From contig JAGSYV010000011.1 in NCBI GenBank assembly GCA_018262505.1, positions 62,001-126,000 on the forward strand: a stretch of DNA of 64,000 nt, written 5' to 3'. The notes beneath the pieces were generated by a model. It did not search any database, had not been told where the DNA came from, and was given only the letters and a program-made list of their open reading frames with translations. Positions 10,437-20,722 of this stretch are shown here, piece by piece; position 1 is the stretch's first letter; each line of letters begins with the position of its first letter. Made by a program: the position numbers and the translations under genes. Origin of the DNA: Pseudomonadota bacterium. GTDB taxonomy: Bacteria > Pseudomonadota > Alphaproteobacteria > Rhizobiales > Pleomorphomonadaceae.

Positions 10437-13400
10437 TCAATCCTTGAGCACCACGAGCAGATCCTTGGCATCGATCTGAGCGCCGGCGGTGACCAGCACC
10501 TCGGCAATGGTGCCGTTACGCTCGGCATGAATGGATGTTTCCATCTTCATCGCCTCGATGGAGAGCAGCACGTCGCCGGCCTTCACGGTCTGGCCCGCCT
10601 TCACCGCCAATGTCGACACCACACCCGGCATCGGCGCCGCCACGTGGCTCGGATCACCGGCATCGGCCTTACGCCGCTGCGTCTGGGCCGAGGCAGCGCT
10701 CGAGCGGTCGGGCACGCGCACCATGCGTGGCTGACCATTGAGCTCGAAGAACACCCGCACCATGCCCTCGTTGTCGGGCTCGCCGACCGCCTGGCAGATC
10801 AGCACCAGCGACTTGCCGCGCTCGAGCTCGATGGTCAGTTCGTCGCCAGCCTGCATGCCATAGAAATAGACTGGCGTCGGTAGCACCGACGTCGGCCCAT
10901 AGGTCTCCTGCGACTTGGCAAAATCGAGGAACACCTTGGGATACATCAGGTAGCTGGCAAGATCCTGTTCGGTCGGCGCCCAGGGCAGCTTCTCCGCCAG
11001 TTCGGCGCGTATCGCCTCGAGGTCAACAGGCGGAATCAGCGAGCCCGGCGGCACGGTGATCGGCTCGGCACCCTTCAAGATCTTGGCCTGAAGGTCCCTG
11101 GGCCAGCCACCCGGCGGTTGCCCCAGATCGCCGTGGAACATTTCCACCACCGAATCGGGGAACGCCACGTCCTTGGCCGGATCGAGCACATCGGCTGGGG
11201 TAAGGGCCGAAGAGACCATCAACAACGCCATGTCGCCCACCACTTTGGACGACGGCGTCACCTTGACGATATCGCCGAACATGCGGTTGACGTCGGCATA
11301 CGTCTTGGCCACTTCGTGCCAGCGTGTCTCAAGGCCAAGGGAACGAGCCTGTTCCTTGAGATTGGTGAACTGGCCGCCGGGCATCTCGTGGAGATAGACC
11401 TCGGATGCCGGCCCCTTCAGGTCATTCTCGAAGGCGGCGTATTTGTTGCGCACCGCCTCCCAGTAGAAGGAAATGCGGCGGATGGCTTGCTGATCGAGGC
11501 CGGTCGGCCGCGACCCGCCTTCGAGTGCGGCGACGATCGAGCCGAGGCAGGGCTGCGAAGTGTTGCCGGAAAAGGCATCCATGGCGGCATCGACGATATC
11601 GATGCCCTCCTCCACCGCCGCCAGCACCGACGCAGCGGAAATGCCGGACGTATCATGGGTATGGAAATGGATCGGCAGGTCGGTCGCCTCGCGCATCGCC
11701 CGGAACAACACACGCGCCGCCGCCGGCTTCAGCAGGCCGGCCATATCCTTGATGGCGATGATGTGCGCGCCGGCATGCTCCAGTTCCCGCGTCATGCCGA
11801 CGTAATACTTGAGATCATACTTGGCGCGGTCGGGATCGAGGATGTCTCCGGTGTAGCAGATGGCGGCTTCCAGCACCTTGCCCTGATCGAGCACCGCGTC
11901 CATGGAGACGCGCATGTTGTCGATCCAGTTGAGGCAGTCGAACACGCGGAAGACGTCGACACCGCTGGCCGCGGCCTGCTGCACGAAATGGCGGACGACG
12001 TTGTCGGCGTAGTTCTTGTAGCCGACGCCGTTCGAGCCACGCAGCAGCATCTGCATCAGGATGTTGGGCGCCTTGTCACGGATCTTGGCAAGCCGCTCCC
12101 ATGGATCTTCGGTCAGGAAGCGCATGGCGACGTCAAAGGTGGCGCCGCCCCAGCATTCCACGCTGAACAAGCCCGGCAGGCCTCGCGCATAAGCCTCGGC
12201 AATGTTGGCCATGTCGTGGGTGCGCATGCGCGTCGCCAGCAGCGACTGGTGACCGTCACGCATGGTCGTGTCGGTGATCAGGACGTTGTTCTGTTCGCGA
12301 ATCCACTTCGCCAACGCCTCAGGCCCGCGCGAAGCGAGCAGATCGCGGGTTCCTGGCGTGATGCCGCCGGAAAACACCGGCACCACCGGCCTTGCCCCCT
12401 CGCCCGGCCTCGGGCGGCTGCGGGTTTCAGGATGGCCGTTGACGGTGACATCGGCGACGTAGGTCAGGAGCTTGGTCGCTCGGTCCCGGCGCTTGACCAG
12501 TTGGAACAGCTCCGGCGTCTCATCGATGAAACGGGTGGTATAGCGGTTCTGCTGGAATTTCGGGTGGGAGATGATGCTCTCAAGGAAGGTCAGGTTGGTG
12601 GCAACGCCGCGAATACGGAACTCGCGCAGCGCCCGCATCATGCGGTTGATCGCCTCGATGGGGGTCGGTGCCCAGGCGGTGACCTTCTCAAGCAGCGGAT
12701 CGTAGAAGCGAGTAATCACCGCGCCGGCATAGGCGGTGCCACCGTCGAGACGAATGCCGAAGCCGGTAGCGCCGCGATACGCGGTGATGCGGCCATAGTC
12801 GGGAATGAAGTTCTGCTCGGGATCCTCGGTGGTGACGCGACACTGCAGCGCGTGGCCATGCAGCCGAATGTCCTCCTGCAGCGGCACGCCCGACTCGGGC
12901 GAGCCAATCCTGGCGCCTTCGAGGATACGGATCTGAGCGCGCACCACATCGATACCGGTCACCTCCTCGGTGACGGTATGCTCCACCTGGATGCGTGGGT
13001 TGACCTCGATGAAGAAGAAGGCGCTACTGTCGGCATCCATCAGGAACTCGACGGTGCCGGCGCTGTAGTAGTTGGCCGCCTTGGCGATGGTCACGCCATA
13101 ACCGGTGATCTCGTCGCGCTGGGCGTCGGTGAGATAGGGGGCCGGCGCCCGCTCGACCACCTTCTGGTGGCGCCGCTGCACCGAGCAGTCGCGTTCGAAC
13201 AGGTGGACGATGTTGCCATGGGTGTCGCCGAGGATCTGTACCTCGACGTGACGAGCCCGCTCCACCAGCTTTTCGAGATAGATTTCGTCCTTGCCGAAGG
13301 CCGCCATCGCCTCGCGTTTGGCCGTCACCACCTCGCGCAGCAGCGTTGCCTCGTCACGAATGACCCGCATACCACGGCCGCCACCGCCCCAGGAGGCCTT

Positions 13401-13889
13401 CAGCATCACCGGATAGCCGATGCGCTTGGCCTCCGCCTTCACCACCTCCATGTCATCGGGCAGCGGGTCGGTGGCCGGCATCACCGGCACGCCCGCCTCG
13501 ATGGCGAGGTTGCGCGCCGCCACCTTGTTGCCGAGCTGGCGCATGGTTTCCGGCGACGGACCGATGAAGGTGATGCCGGCATCGCGGCAGGCCTCGGCGA
13601 ACTCCGGACTTTCCGACAGAAGACCATAGCCGGGATGGATGGCATCGGCCTTGGATTCCTTGGCGACGCGCAGGATCTCGGAAATGCTGAGATAGGCCTC
13701 GATTGGCCCAAGGCCGGCGCCGATCTGATAGGCTTCGTCGGCCTTGAAGCGGTGCAGCGCCAGCCGGTCCTCCTCAGCAAAGACGGCGACCGTCCTGAGG
13801 CCGAGCTCGTTGGCGGCGCGGAAGACGCGGATGGCGATCTCTGATCGGTTGGCGACAAGCACCTTGGTGATCGGCACGGCAAGCTCCAT
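10437..13889 (-). CDS. pyc: Pyruvate carboxylase
   Basis: ~1150 aa with biotin carboxylase (KVLVANRSEIAIRVFRAANELG), carboxyltransferase (LITDTTMRDGHQSLLATRMRT) and biotinyl domain (SIEAMKMETSIHAER). Confidence 0.97.
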   Translation of the reverse strand: MELAVPITKVLVANRSEIAIRVFRAANELGLRTVAVFAEEDRLALHRFKADEAYQIGAGLGPIEAYLSISEILRVAKESKADAIHPGYGLLSESPEFAEACRDAGITFIGPSPETMRQLGNKVAARNLAIEAGVPVMPATDPLPDDMEVVKAEAKRIGYPVMLKASWGGGGRGMRVIRDEATLLREVVTAKREAMAAFGKDEIYLEKLVERARHVEVQILGDTHGNIVHLFERDCSVQRRHQKVVERAPAPYLTDAQRDEITGYGVTIAKAANYYSAGTVEFLMDADSSAFFFIEVNPRIQVEHTVTEEVTGIDVVRAQIRILEGARIGSPESGVPLQEDIRLHGHALQCRVTTEDPEQNFIPDYGRITAYRGATGFGIRLDGGTAYAGAVITRFYDPLLEKVTAWAPTPIEAINRMMRALREFRIRGVATNLTFLESIISHPKFQQNRYTTRFIDETPELFQLVKRRDRATKLLTYVADVTVNGHPETRSRPRPGEGARPVVPVFSGGITPGTRDLLASRGPEALAKWIREQNNVLITDTTMRDGHQSLLATRMRTHDMANIAEAYARGLPGLFSVECWGGATFDVAMRFLTEDPWERLAKIRDKAPNILMQMLLRGSNGVGYKNYADNVVRHFVQQAAASGVDVFRVFDCLNWIDNMRVSMDAVLDQGKVLEAAICYTGDILDPDRAKYDLKYYVGMTRELEHAGAHIIAIKDMAGLLKPAAARVLFRAMREATDLPIHFHTHDTSGISAASVLAAVEEGIDIVDAAMDAFSGNTSQPCLGSIVAALEGGSRPTGLDQQAIRRISFYWEAVRNKYAAFENDLKGPASEVYLHEMPGGQFTNLKEQARSLGLETRWHEVAKTYADVNRMFGDIVKVTPSSKVVGDMALLMVSSALTPADVLDPAKDVAFPDSVVEMFHGDLGQPPGGWPRDLQAKILKGAEPITVPPGSLIPPVDLEAIRAELAEKLPWAPTEQDLASYLMYPKVFLDFAKSQETYGPTSVLPTPVYFYGMQAGDELTIELERGKSLVLICQAVGEPDNEGMVRVFFELNGQPRMVRVPDRSSAASAQTQRRKADAGDPSHVAAPMPGVVSTLAVKAGQTVKAGDVLLSIEAMKMETSIHAERNGTIAEVLVTAGAQIDAKDLLVVLKD

Positions 13890-14159
13890 AAGGGAAACTA
13901 CGTTGGTCGTTTCCCTAGCAGGCTTACTGGCTAATGTCATATCCCCACGGCACTTTTCGCCCTTGTCCTTTGGGAGAAAGCAAGAATCGGCAACAAGCGC
14001 CAAAACGATCAAACCGATTTAGATTTGTTAGGTTTCGCCGTTACTTACAGCGCCTCGCCCGAGAGCATTTCAGTCGAAAGCGGAATAGGTCATGCAAAAC
14101 ACGCATACCGGCCTTATCGGAGGCGCATGGCGATGGCGGGGGACCGCCATTGGCTCCGT

Positions 14160-16346
14160 TCAGGCAGATTGCGCGGCCGCCGTCTCCGCCATGGCGTGAC
14201 GGTTGAGGGGCTTTTGCGCCAGCGCGTCAAGAATGCGCGGCGTGGCGATCAGCGTCGCACGCTCCTTGGCGTCAAGGAAGGAGACCCCTTCTTCGATGGT
14301 CTCAGCCTCGCCGACCTTGGCAAGGGCCAACGCTGAGACAGGATCGACCCGGCCGGGCGGCCGCGGCGCCATGCGATCGATCAGCGCCAGATGCTGCATC
14401 AGGAGATCGGTGTCGGCGACGATATCAACCAGGCTCGGCGCGGTGGCAACCGCCTCGATATAGGCCGGACGCGTCTCGTCCATACGTCCCTGGATGTTGG
14501 GACGATGATGCTCTTCCGGGGTCCTGAGGAGGCCCAGCCATTTGATGAACCGGCCCACCGCATTGGAGCCGGTAAGGCCGGAGATCGGCACGGCAAGCAC
14601 CATGCCGGCGATGGCCGGCGACAGCCAGGCGAACAGTTCCCAGCTATCGGCGATCGCTGCCCAGCCCAGGGCGAGGCCGGCAAGTACGTGCCAGCGGTGG
14701 CGGGCGATGAGATCGCCGAGCGGCAAGCCGCCATCGTCGCGCCGCTGCGGCTTCCAGCCGGCGTCGCGATGCAGCACGATCTCGGTGACCGCGCCGGTCT
14801 GGATCAGCATCATGATCGGCGCCACCAGCGCCGACACCACCATCTCGAAGACGAAAGACAGCAAGAGGCCGAGGAAGCCGCCCGAGGCCTTGCGGTCGCG
14901 CGAGTTGAAAGAGAAAGCCAGGAGACCGAGCACCTTTGGCAGGAACAACACGCCCATGGTGAGGGCAAACAGACTGAGCGCCCGCTCGGCGTCGATGCGC
15001 GGCCAAGATGGGAAGAGCTGGAACCCGTCCTTGAAATACTCCGGCCGGATATAGTGGGCCTGCAGCGTCAGCGCGAGACCGGAGAGGATCAGGAGCAACC
15101 ACAGCGGCGAGGCGAGATAGCTCATGATGCCGGTGAGGATGTGGGAGCGCGATACCCAGTGCAGGCCCCGCCCGCCGATCACCTTCAAATGCTGCAGGTT
15201 GCCCTGGCACCAACGACGGTCGCGGACGGCGAGATCAACCAGCGACGGCGGGCTTTCCTCGTAGGAACCGGAAAGATCGTCGGCGATGATGATGTTCCAG
15301 CCGGCGCGGCGGATCAATGCCGCCTCGACGAAGTCATGACTCATGATGTGGCCGCCGAACGGCGGCTTGCCAGACAATTCTGGCAGACCGGCCGAATTCA
15401 GAAAGGCCTCGGTACGAATGATGGCATTGTGACCCCAGAAATTGCCTTCCTTCTGGACCCACCAGCTGAGGCCGGTGCCGACAACCGGGCCATAGACCCG
15501 ACCGGCAAACTGCTGCAGCCGCGCCATCACCGTCGTACCGTTGACCAACATCGGAATGGTCTGGATGAGACCGGCATCGGGGTCGGCTTCCATCCGCCGC
15601 GCCAGTTCGACGATGGTTCGCCCTTCCATCAGGCTGTCGGCATCGAGCACCAGGAGATGGTCATAGGCGCTCGCCCAGCGCTTGCAGAAGTCGGCGACGT
15701 TGCCGGCTTTCTTGGCGGTGTTGTTGCGCCGTCGCCGATAGTAGATGCGGGTAAATCCGCCGATGCGCTCGCGGGCGGCCAGCAGCGCCGCCTCTTCCTG
15801 CAGCACCACTTCCGGATCAGTGGTGTCGGCCAGCACGAACCAGTCGAAGGCGTGGCTCTGGCCAAGCGCCTCGACATCGCGGGCCATCGCCTCAATGGCG
15901 GCGAAGATGCGCGAGGGGTCCTCGTTGTAGGTCGGCATCAGCATCGCCGTGCGCTTGCGCAGCGGCTCATCCGACCGAGCTGACGGCCGGGCGAACCGCC
16001 GGCTGACCAGTTTCAGAAAGCCGAAAACGGAAGCGACCGAGGACAGCGCGATCCAGGCAAACGTCACGGTGAACAGGACAAGCACGACGCGCTCGACCGG
16101 CGTAAGGTCGCCGAGCGCCAACACCGCGTACATCTCGCTGACGGCATAGGCGAGCAACGCCGCCGTGCCGCCGAGGACGGCGAAGCGTTTCAGGAACGAC
16201 GAGCGGCTATGGGAGTTGACCAAGCGTCGCCGGTCCTTGCGACGGAAGCGCTTGAGATCTTGCGCCGGCATGTCGGCCGGATGCTCCGGCGGCATGCCGG
16301 GAGCGTATCGCCCACTGACGGCGACATCACGAACTATGCTGTCCAT
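14160..16346 (-). CDS. mdoH: Glucans biosynthesis glucosyltransferase MdoH/OpgH
   Basis: ~730 aa; MLMPTYNEDPSRIFAAIEAMARD, DHLLVLDADSLMEGRTIVELARRMEADPDAGLIQTIP, RDRRWCQGNLQH (QxxRW-type). Downstream of mdoG. Confidence 0.94.
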   Translation of the reverse strand: MDSIVRDVAVSGRYAPGMPPEHPADMPAQDLKRFRRKDRRRLVNSHSRSSFLKRFAVLGGTAALLAYAVSEMYAVLALGDLTPVERVVLVLFTVTFAWIALSSVASVFGFLKLVSRRFARPSARSDEPLRKRTAMLMPTYNEDPSRIFAAIEAMARDVEALGQSHAFDWFVLADTTDPEVVLQEEAALLAARERIGGFTRIYYRRRRNNTAKKAGNVADFCKRWASAYDHLLVLDADSLMEGRTIVELARRMEADPDAGLIQTIPMLVNGTTVMARLQQFAGRVYGPVVGTGLSWWVQKEGNFWGHNAIIRTEAFLNSAGLPELSGKPPFGGHIMSHDFVEAALIRRAGWNIIIADDLSGSYEESPPSLVDLAVRDRRWCQGNLQHLKVIGGRGLHWVSRSHILTGIMSYLASPLWLLLILSGLALTLQAHYIRPEYFKDGFQLFPSWPRIDAERALSLFALTMGVLFLPKVLGLLAFSFNSRDRKASGGFLGLLLSFVFEMVVSALVAPIMMLIQTGAVTEIVLHRDAGWKPQRRDDGGLPLGDLIARHRWHVLAGLALGWAAIADSWELFAWLSPAIAGMVLAVPISGLTGSNAVGRFIKWLGLLRTPEEHHRPNIQGRMDETRPAYIEAVATAPSLVDIVADTDLLMQHLALIDRMAPRPPGRVDPVSALALAKVGEAETIEEGVSFLDAKERATLIATPRILDALAQKPLNRHAMAETAAAQSA

Positions 16347-17893
16347 CGGAAGGCCCAAGTCTCGGCCGTCTGCCCTGATCCGAAGGCGAGAGCCGCCGTC
16401 AGTTCAATCAGGGTCTCGTTTTGAGGATCCAGCTCGAAGCTGAGGCGTAGGCCGCCGGTCTCAGGATTGGCGGTGACGACGACATTCTTCACCGTGCCTT
16501 TGGAAGCCTGTACCGACGCCTTCGAGGCCCCGAGCTTGGCAGGGTCGACACTTTGGAAGTAGCCATAGTCGATCACGAACAGACGCACCGGCGTTGGCCC
16601 GCCGACGCCCGCCCGTCCCGATCGCGTTGCGGTGACATAGGCAGCGCCGGCCGCCAGCGCCGGATCGCCCCCCCAGAACAGACGATAAGCGAAGAAATAC
16701 TCGGTACCGGCCGGAATCTTGTCCTGCGGCGCCCAGTAGGCGACGATGTTGTCATGGATCTCGGAATTGGTGGGAATTTCCACCAGGGTCACGGCGCCGG
16801 CACCCCAGTCGCCCACCGGTTCGATCCAAAGCGACGGGCGGCGCTGATAGGAAGCTTCGAGATCCTGATAGGAGTCGAAGCTGCGATCGCGCTGGACGAG
16901 GCCAAAGCCGCGCGGACTGCGATCCTGGAACGCCGAAATCTGCAATTCCTTGGGATTGGCGAGCGGACGCCACCAGCGATCTCCCCGGCCGGTGACCATC
17001 AACATGCCGTCCGAATCGTGGACCTCGGGCCGGAAGTCGTCGATTTCAGTGCGGCCGTTGGCCGAAAAGAAGAACATCGACGTGCCCGGCGCGAGACCGA
17101 CCTTTTCGAGATCGGCGCGTGGAAACAGCTGCGCCTCCACGTCGATGGTCGTCGGCAGTCCAGGCCGGACGGTAAAGCGGTAGGCGCCCGACACAGAAGG
17201 GCTGTCGAGAAGCGCATTGACAACGCAGGTATCCGAGCCGGCAGTCGGCGTTTCCACCCAGAAGGCCCGGAACAGCGGAAATTCTTCACCCTCGGGGTCG
17301 GCGGTCTTGAGAGCAAGACCGCGCGCCGACAGACCATAGGTCTCACCCTTGCCCAGGGAGCGGAAATAACTTGCCCCTTGGAAAACCAGAACCTCGTCGA
17401 ACACGTCGGGCTTGTTGAGTGGCGCGTGCAAGCGGAAGCCAGAGAAACCGATATCCTCGGCCGGAATCGGCTGCGGCACCAACGGCCCATAGTTGAAGAG
17501 AGCGGGGTCGTAAGGAACGTGCGTTGCCTGACCATTCTCGACCAGCGCCATCTCCACCGGTTCCTTGAAATAGGAGCCGCGATGGAAGAGCTGCATCTGA
17601 TAGGGCAACCCCTTGTCGGCCCAGATGGCCGCCTCGGGACGGAAGCGAATGTCGCGATACTGATCGTAGGTCAGGTTTTCAAGAATGGGCGGTAGGCTGG
17701 TATCCGGCGCCTCGTAGGCCTTCTTGGCCAGAGCCCGCGCGATCTCAGCCACCGTCGAACGGGTGAACGGTCCGGTAACGGCAAACTGGTGCTGCTGAGT
17801 CGCTGCCCGCGCCAAGGCGGGCACGCCGGTCGCAACCACAACGGCGCCAACCGCCGTCAGCGCTCGCGTCATAAAATCACGGCGATCAATCAT
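16334..17893 (-). CDS. mdoG: Glucan biosynthesis protein MdoG/OpgG
   Basis: Tat-like leader MIDRRDFMTRALT; LTYDQYRDIRFRPEAAIWADKGLPYQMQLFHRG; EIPTNSEIHDNIVAYWAP. Confidence 0.94.
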   Translation of the reverse strand: MIDRRDFMTRALTAVGAVVVATGVPALARAATQQHQFAVTGPFTRSTVAEIARALAKKAYEAPDTSLPPILENLTYDQYRDIRFRPEAAIWADKGLPYQMQLFHRGSYFKEPVEMALVENGQATHVPYDPALFNYGPLVPQPIPAEDIGFSGFRLHAPLNKPDVFDEVLVFQGASYFRSLGKGETYGLSARGLALKTADPEGEEFPLFRAFWVETPTAGSDTCVVNALLDSPSVSGAYRFTVRPGLPTTIDVEAQLFPRADLEKVGLAPGTSMFFFSANGRTEIDDFRPEVHDSDGMLMVTGRGDRWWRPLANPKELQISAFQDRSPRGFGLVQRDRSFDSYQDLEASYQRRPSLWIEPVGDWGAGAVTLVEIPTNSEIHDNIVAYWAPQDKIPAGTEYFFAYRLFWGGDPALAAGAAYVTATRSGRAGVGGPTPVRLFVIDYGYFQSVDPAKLGASKASVQASKGTVKNVVVTANPETGGLRLSFELDPQNETLIELTAALAFGSGQTAETWAFRWTA

Positions 17894-18111
17894 GGGATTC
17901 CCGACAGAAAGGTCCACAGCGGCTCCACTCGTCATTCACATGGGCGCGGGAACAGCGAGCGAGACGTAAAGTTCCCACTCCACTACCAAGGCGCGGCGCC
18001 GGCTCGTCCGGCTTCCCGAAAATGCCCTCTTACCCGTTGGATTCCAACATTTCACGTGGATACCAGACCGACACGATGGTGCATAGAACCATACGCGGCC
18101 AGCCATCGAAT

Positions 18112-18589
18112 TTATACCTCCGCGCCCGCATGTCCGCCATGACTGGAAGCGGTTTCAACGAGCTCCACCTCGGCCTCGGCACATAGGCGGCGTACGCTTT
18201 CGCGCGGACAACGATCGGTGACAAACACGTCCACTTGGGCAACCGAGCCGATCCTCACCGGCGCCGTCCGCTCGAATTTGGTCTCGTCGGCCACCAGGAT
18301 CACCCGGCGCGCATTGGCGATGATGGCCTGCGCCACCTTCACCTCACGGGTTGGCGACATTGATGTTGTTGGTGATCACCATCAGTCCCGAATGCTGCAG
18401 CAGCGCTTGCGCCACCGCCTCGGTGGTCGTGCCGATGTTGATGAACAAAGACGCGTCGTTGGGAATGAGCGAAGCGGCGGCTTCGCCGATCGCCCGCTTC
18501 TCGCCGGCAGCGATCTGGCGCCGCGCCTCATAGCCGACGTTCTTGACCGTCGAGGCCAACACCGCGCCGCCATGCACACGGGCCAGCAG
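18112..18589 (-). pseudogene. DeoR/GlpR-family transcriptional regulator remnant (N-terminus missing, internal deletion and frameshift)
   Basis: Two frames: LLARVHGGAVLASTVKNVGYEARRQIAAGEKRAIGEAAASLIPNDASLFINIGTTTEAVAQALLQHSGLMVITNNINVANP* then TREVKVAQAIIANARRVILVADETKFERTAPVRIGSVAQVDVFVTD. No HTH; ~60 residues of the sensor domain missing at the junction (~18352). Confidence 0.85.
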
Positions 18590-19114
18590 TCACGGCGGTA
18601 AGTTGGCGAACGAAGCGGAACGGCCACCGAGCTTCTGATATCTCTTGATCAATCGCTCTCTTTTGAGGCGTGACAGCCGCTCGATCCAGAACACACCGTC
18701 GAGTTGGTCGATCTCATGTTGCAGCACAGCGGCGTGAAAACCTTCCGCCTCCTCGCCCCCGCCGACACCATCGAGATCAGAATAGACCACGCGCACCGCC
18801 CGCGGCCGCTCGATTCCAGCGCTCACACCGGGCATGGAGACCGACCCTTCCTCATTGACCATGGTCTCAGTCGAAGCCCACGCGATCACCGGGTTGACGT
18901 AGATACGGAGCGCGCCTCCTTCCGGAGGTCGCACGGCGATCAGCCGTTGAAGGACGCCGATATGCGAAGCGGCAAGGCCGACAGCCGACGCCGCTTCGAC
19001 GGCGGCGCAGAGATCGGCGGCGAGCGCGGCAAGCCTATCGTCGAAAGCGGTGACCGGCCGAGCGACGGCCCGAAGTCGCGGATCGGGATAGGTCAGCAGG
19101 CTCGGCAGCTTCAT
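18590..19114 (-). CDS. Peptide deformylase-like protein with degenerate active-site motifs
   Basis: 174 aa; LTYPDPRLRAVARPV, VGLAASHIG (motif 1 variant), EEGSVSMPG (motif 2, Cys replaced by Ser), QHEIDQLDGVFW (motif 3 HExxQ rather than HExxH). Confidence 0.85.
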   Translation of the reverse strand: MKLPSLLTYPDPRLRAVARPVTAFDDRLAALAADLCAAVEAASAVGLAASHIGVLQRLIAVRPPEGGALRIYVNPVIAWASTETMVNEEGSVSMPGVSAGIERPRAVRVVYSDLDGVGGGEEAEGFHAAVLQHEIDQLDGVFWIERLSRLKRERLIKRYQKLGGRSASFANLPP

Positions 19115-19427
19115 GGACGGAAATCTCGCGACAGCATCAACAAAGTCTTACCACCGCTCTCTCGGTGAACTTCATAAGGAATAACATTTAATGCGCGCAG
19201 ATTATTCACGATTCCTAACGGCCGTTCACCGCGAAAAGCCCGAAGAAGCGCCATTTCCCCCAAGCTACTGTAAACGCGACGCCGGTATGGTGAACAGCAG
19301 GTAAAGCAGGGGGCGCCGCCGGTTAATGAAAACCTGCCGAAAAGGAAAAAATTGCCGTTTACGTCGGAACGAGGCCTTCAATCGGCACTGATACAAGGCA
19401 GGCAATCGCGTTCCGGAGTTCTGCAAT

Positions 19428-19748
19428 ATGAAACGCCTCTTCGTCGCCGCCGCAGCCGCTTTCCTCCTCATCGCCGCGTCCTCCAGCGGCGCCTTTGCCT
19501 TCAATATGAACGTTCCGAAATCGGTAATTGTTGCCGCCATGTCGGCGCCGACAGTCAGCTCCGCCGAGCGGACCTTCGTTTTCCCGCCGCTGACCTTCCT
19601 GTCGGTGGCTGGCGATTATGCCGCCCGCGTCCGCGCAGAGGTGATCGACGTATTCGCCCCCGGCATCTTCAGCGGCATCGGCGCCGCCTATCATCGCGCC
19701 CTTGGCGCGCCGGCCACTTCGGCTGTGCCAGACGTTGTCGCCATCTGA
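19428..19748 (+). CDS. Hypothetical secreted protein
   Basis: 106 aa; signal peptide MKRLFVAAAAAFLLIAASSSGAFA; GGAG upstream of ATG. Confidence 0.6.
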   Translation: MKRLFVAAAAAFLLIAASSSGAFAFNMNVPKSVIVAAMSAPTVSSAERTFVFPPLTFLSVAGDYAARVRAEVIDVFAPGIFSGIGAAYHRALGAPATSAVPDVVAI

Positions 19749-19821
19749 TACCCGATCGGTCACAGGAACGCGAACGACCGAAACGGGTGATCCAGACCTG
19801 AGCAATGGACTATTCTGCCGA

Positions 19822-19855
19822 GACGGCCCCAACGGTCAACTCCGTTGGGGCCGTC
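19822..19855. terminator. Strong stem-loop, likely terminator
   Basis: gacggccccaacgg-tcaact-ccgttggggccgtc, perfect 14 bp stem; weak T-tract. Confidence 0.6.
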
Positions 19856-19995
19856 TGCGTTCTGTCGACCGCCCGCCCGATCCGCTGGCCCGTGGCCCCT
19901 AATCCGCAGCATCGCCTTTTCGATCAGAGTGTTCCATCCGGTCGGGAAATGCTCTAGGGTCCGCCTCGTTCCATCGTCGGCATTCGAGGCGAACC

Positions 19996-20280
19996 ATGCA
20001 TTATGTCGTCAGTTGCATCGACAAGGCGGGGCTCCTTCCCGTCCGACAGGCCAATCGCGCCGCCCATCTCGACTATGTCAGCGCCAACGCCGATACCATC
20101 CTGGTCGGCGGTCCCTATCTCGACGAGGCCGGCAACATGATCGGTTCGCTGCTGATCGCCGAGGCCATCGACCTCAAGACGCTGCAGACGGTGCTGGCCG
20201 AGGATCCTTATGCTCGGGCTGGCCTGTTTGAGAGCGTCGACATCAAGCCGTGGAAATGGGTCATCGGCGCGCCCGGTTGA
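19996..20280 (+). CDS. YciI family protein
   Basis: 94 aa; CIDKAGLLPVRQANRAAHLDYVSAN...ILVGGPYLDEAGNMIGSLLIAEA...AEDPYARAGLFESVDIKPWKWVIG. Confidence 0.92.
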   Translation: MHYVVSCIDKAGLLPVRQANRAAHLDYVSANADTILVGGPYLDEAGNMIGSLLIAEAIDLKTLQTVLAEDPYARAGLFESVDIKPWKWVIGAPG

Positions 20281-20308
20281 CGCCACCACGCCACGACGGG
20301 GAGCGCCC

Positions 20309-20722
20309 ATGGCCCATTGGCTGTTCAAGTCCGAACCTTCCAAATTCTCTTTCGCCAACCTCAAGGCAAAGGGCGCGGCCGGCACCGAATGGGACGGCGT
20401 GCGCAACTACCTCGCCCGCAACAACATGCGGGCGATGCAGGTGGGCGACCAGGGCTTTTTCTATCATTCCAACGAGGGGCTCTCCGTCGTCGGCATCTGC
20501 GAGGTGGTGGCCTTGTCCCATCCGGACAGCACCAGCGCCGACCCACGCTGGGACTGCGTCGACGTGCGGGCGGTGCGTGATCTCAAGCGCCCGGTCACGC
20601 TCGCCGAGATCAAGGCCGAACCTTCGCTTGCCAAGATGAGCCTGGTCACCTCGATGCGCCTCTCGGTTCAGCCGGTAACCGAGGAGGAATGGGCGATCGT
20701 TCTCGCCATGGCGGAGCGGTGA
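20309..20722 (+). CDS. EVE domain-containing protein
   Basis: 137 aa; AHWLFKSEPSKFSFANLKAKG...WDGVRNYLARNNMRAMQVGDQGFFYHSNEGLSVVGICEV. Confidence 0.93.
   Translation: MAHWLFKSEPSKFSFANLKAKGAAGTEWDGVRNYLARNNMRAMQVGDQGFFYHSNEGLSVVGICEVVALSHPDSTSADPRWDCVDVRAVRDLKRPVTLAEIKAEPSLAKMSLVTSMRLSVQPVTEEEWAIVLAMAER

Noticed and set aside
11118-13844. 908-aa plus-strand ORF
   Set aside because: Antisense shadow of pyruvate carboxylase in high-GC DNA; composition (His/Arg/Gly/Ala rich) and no recognisable domain.
14391-15983. 530-aa plus-strand ORF
   Set aside because: Antisense to mdoH, shadow ORF.
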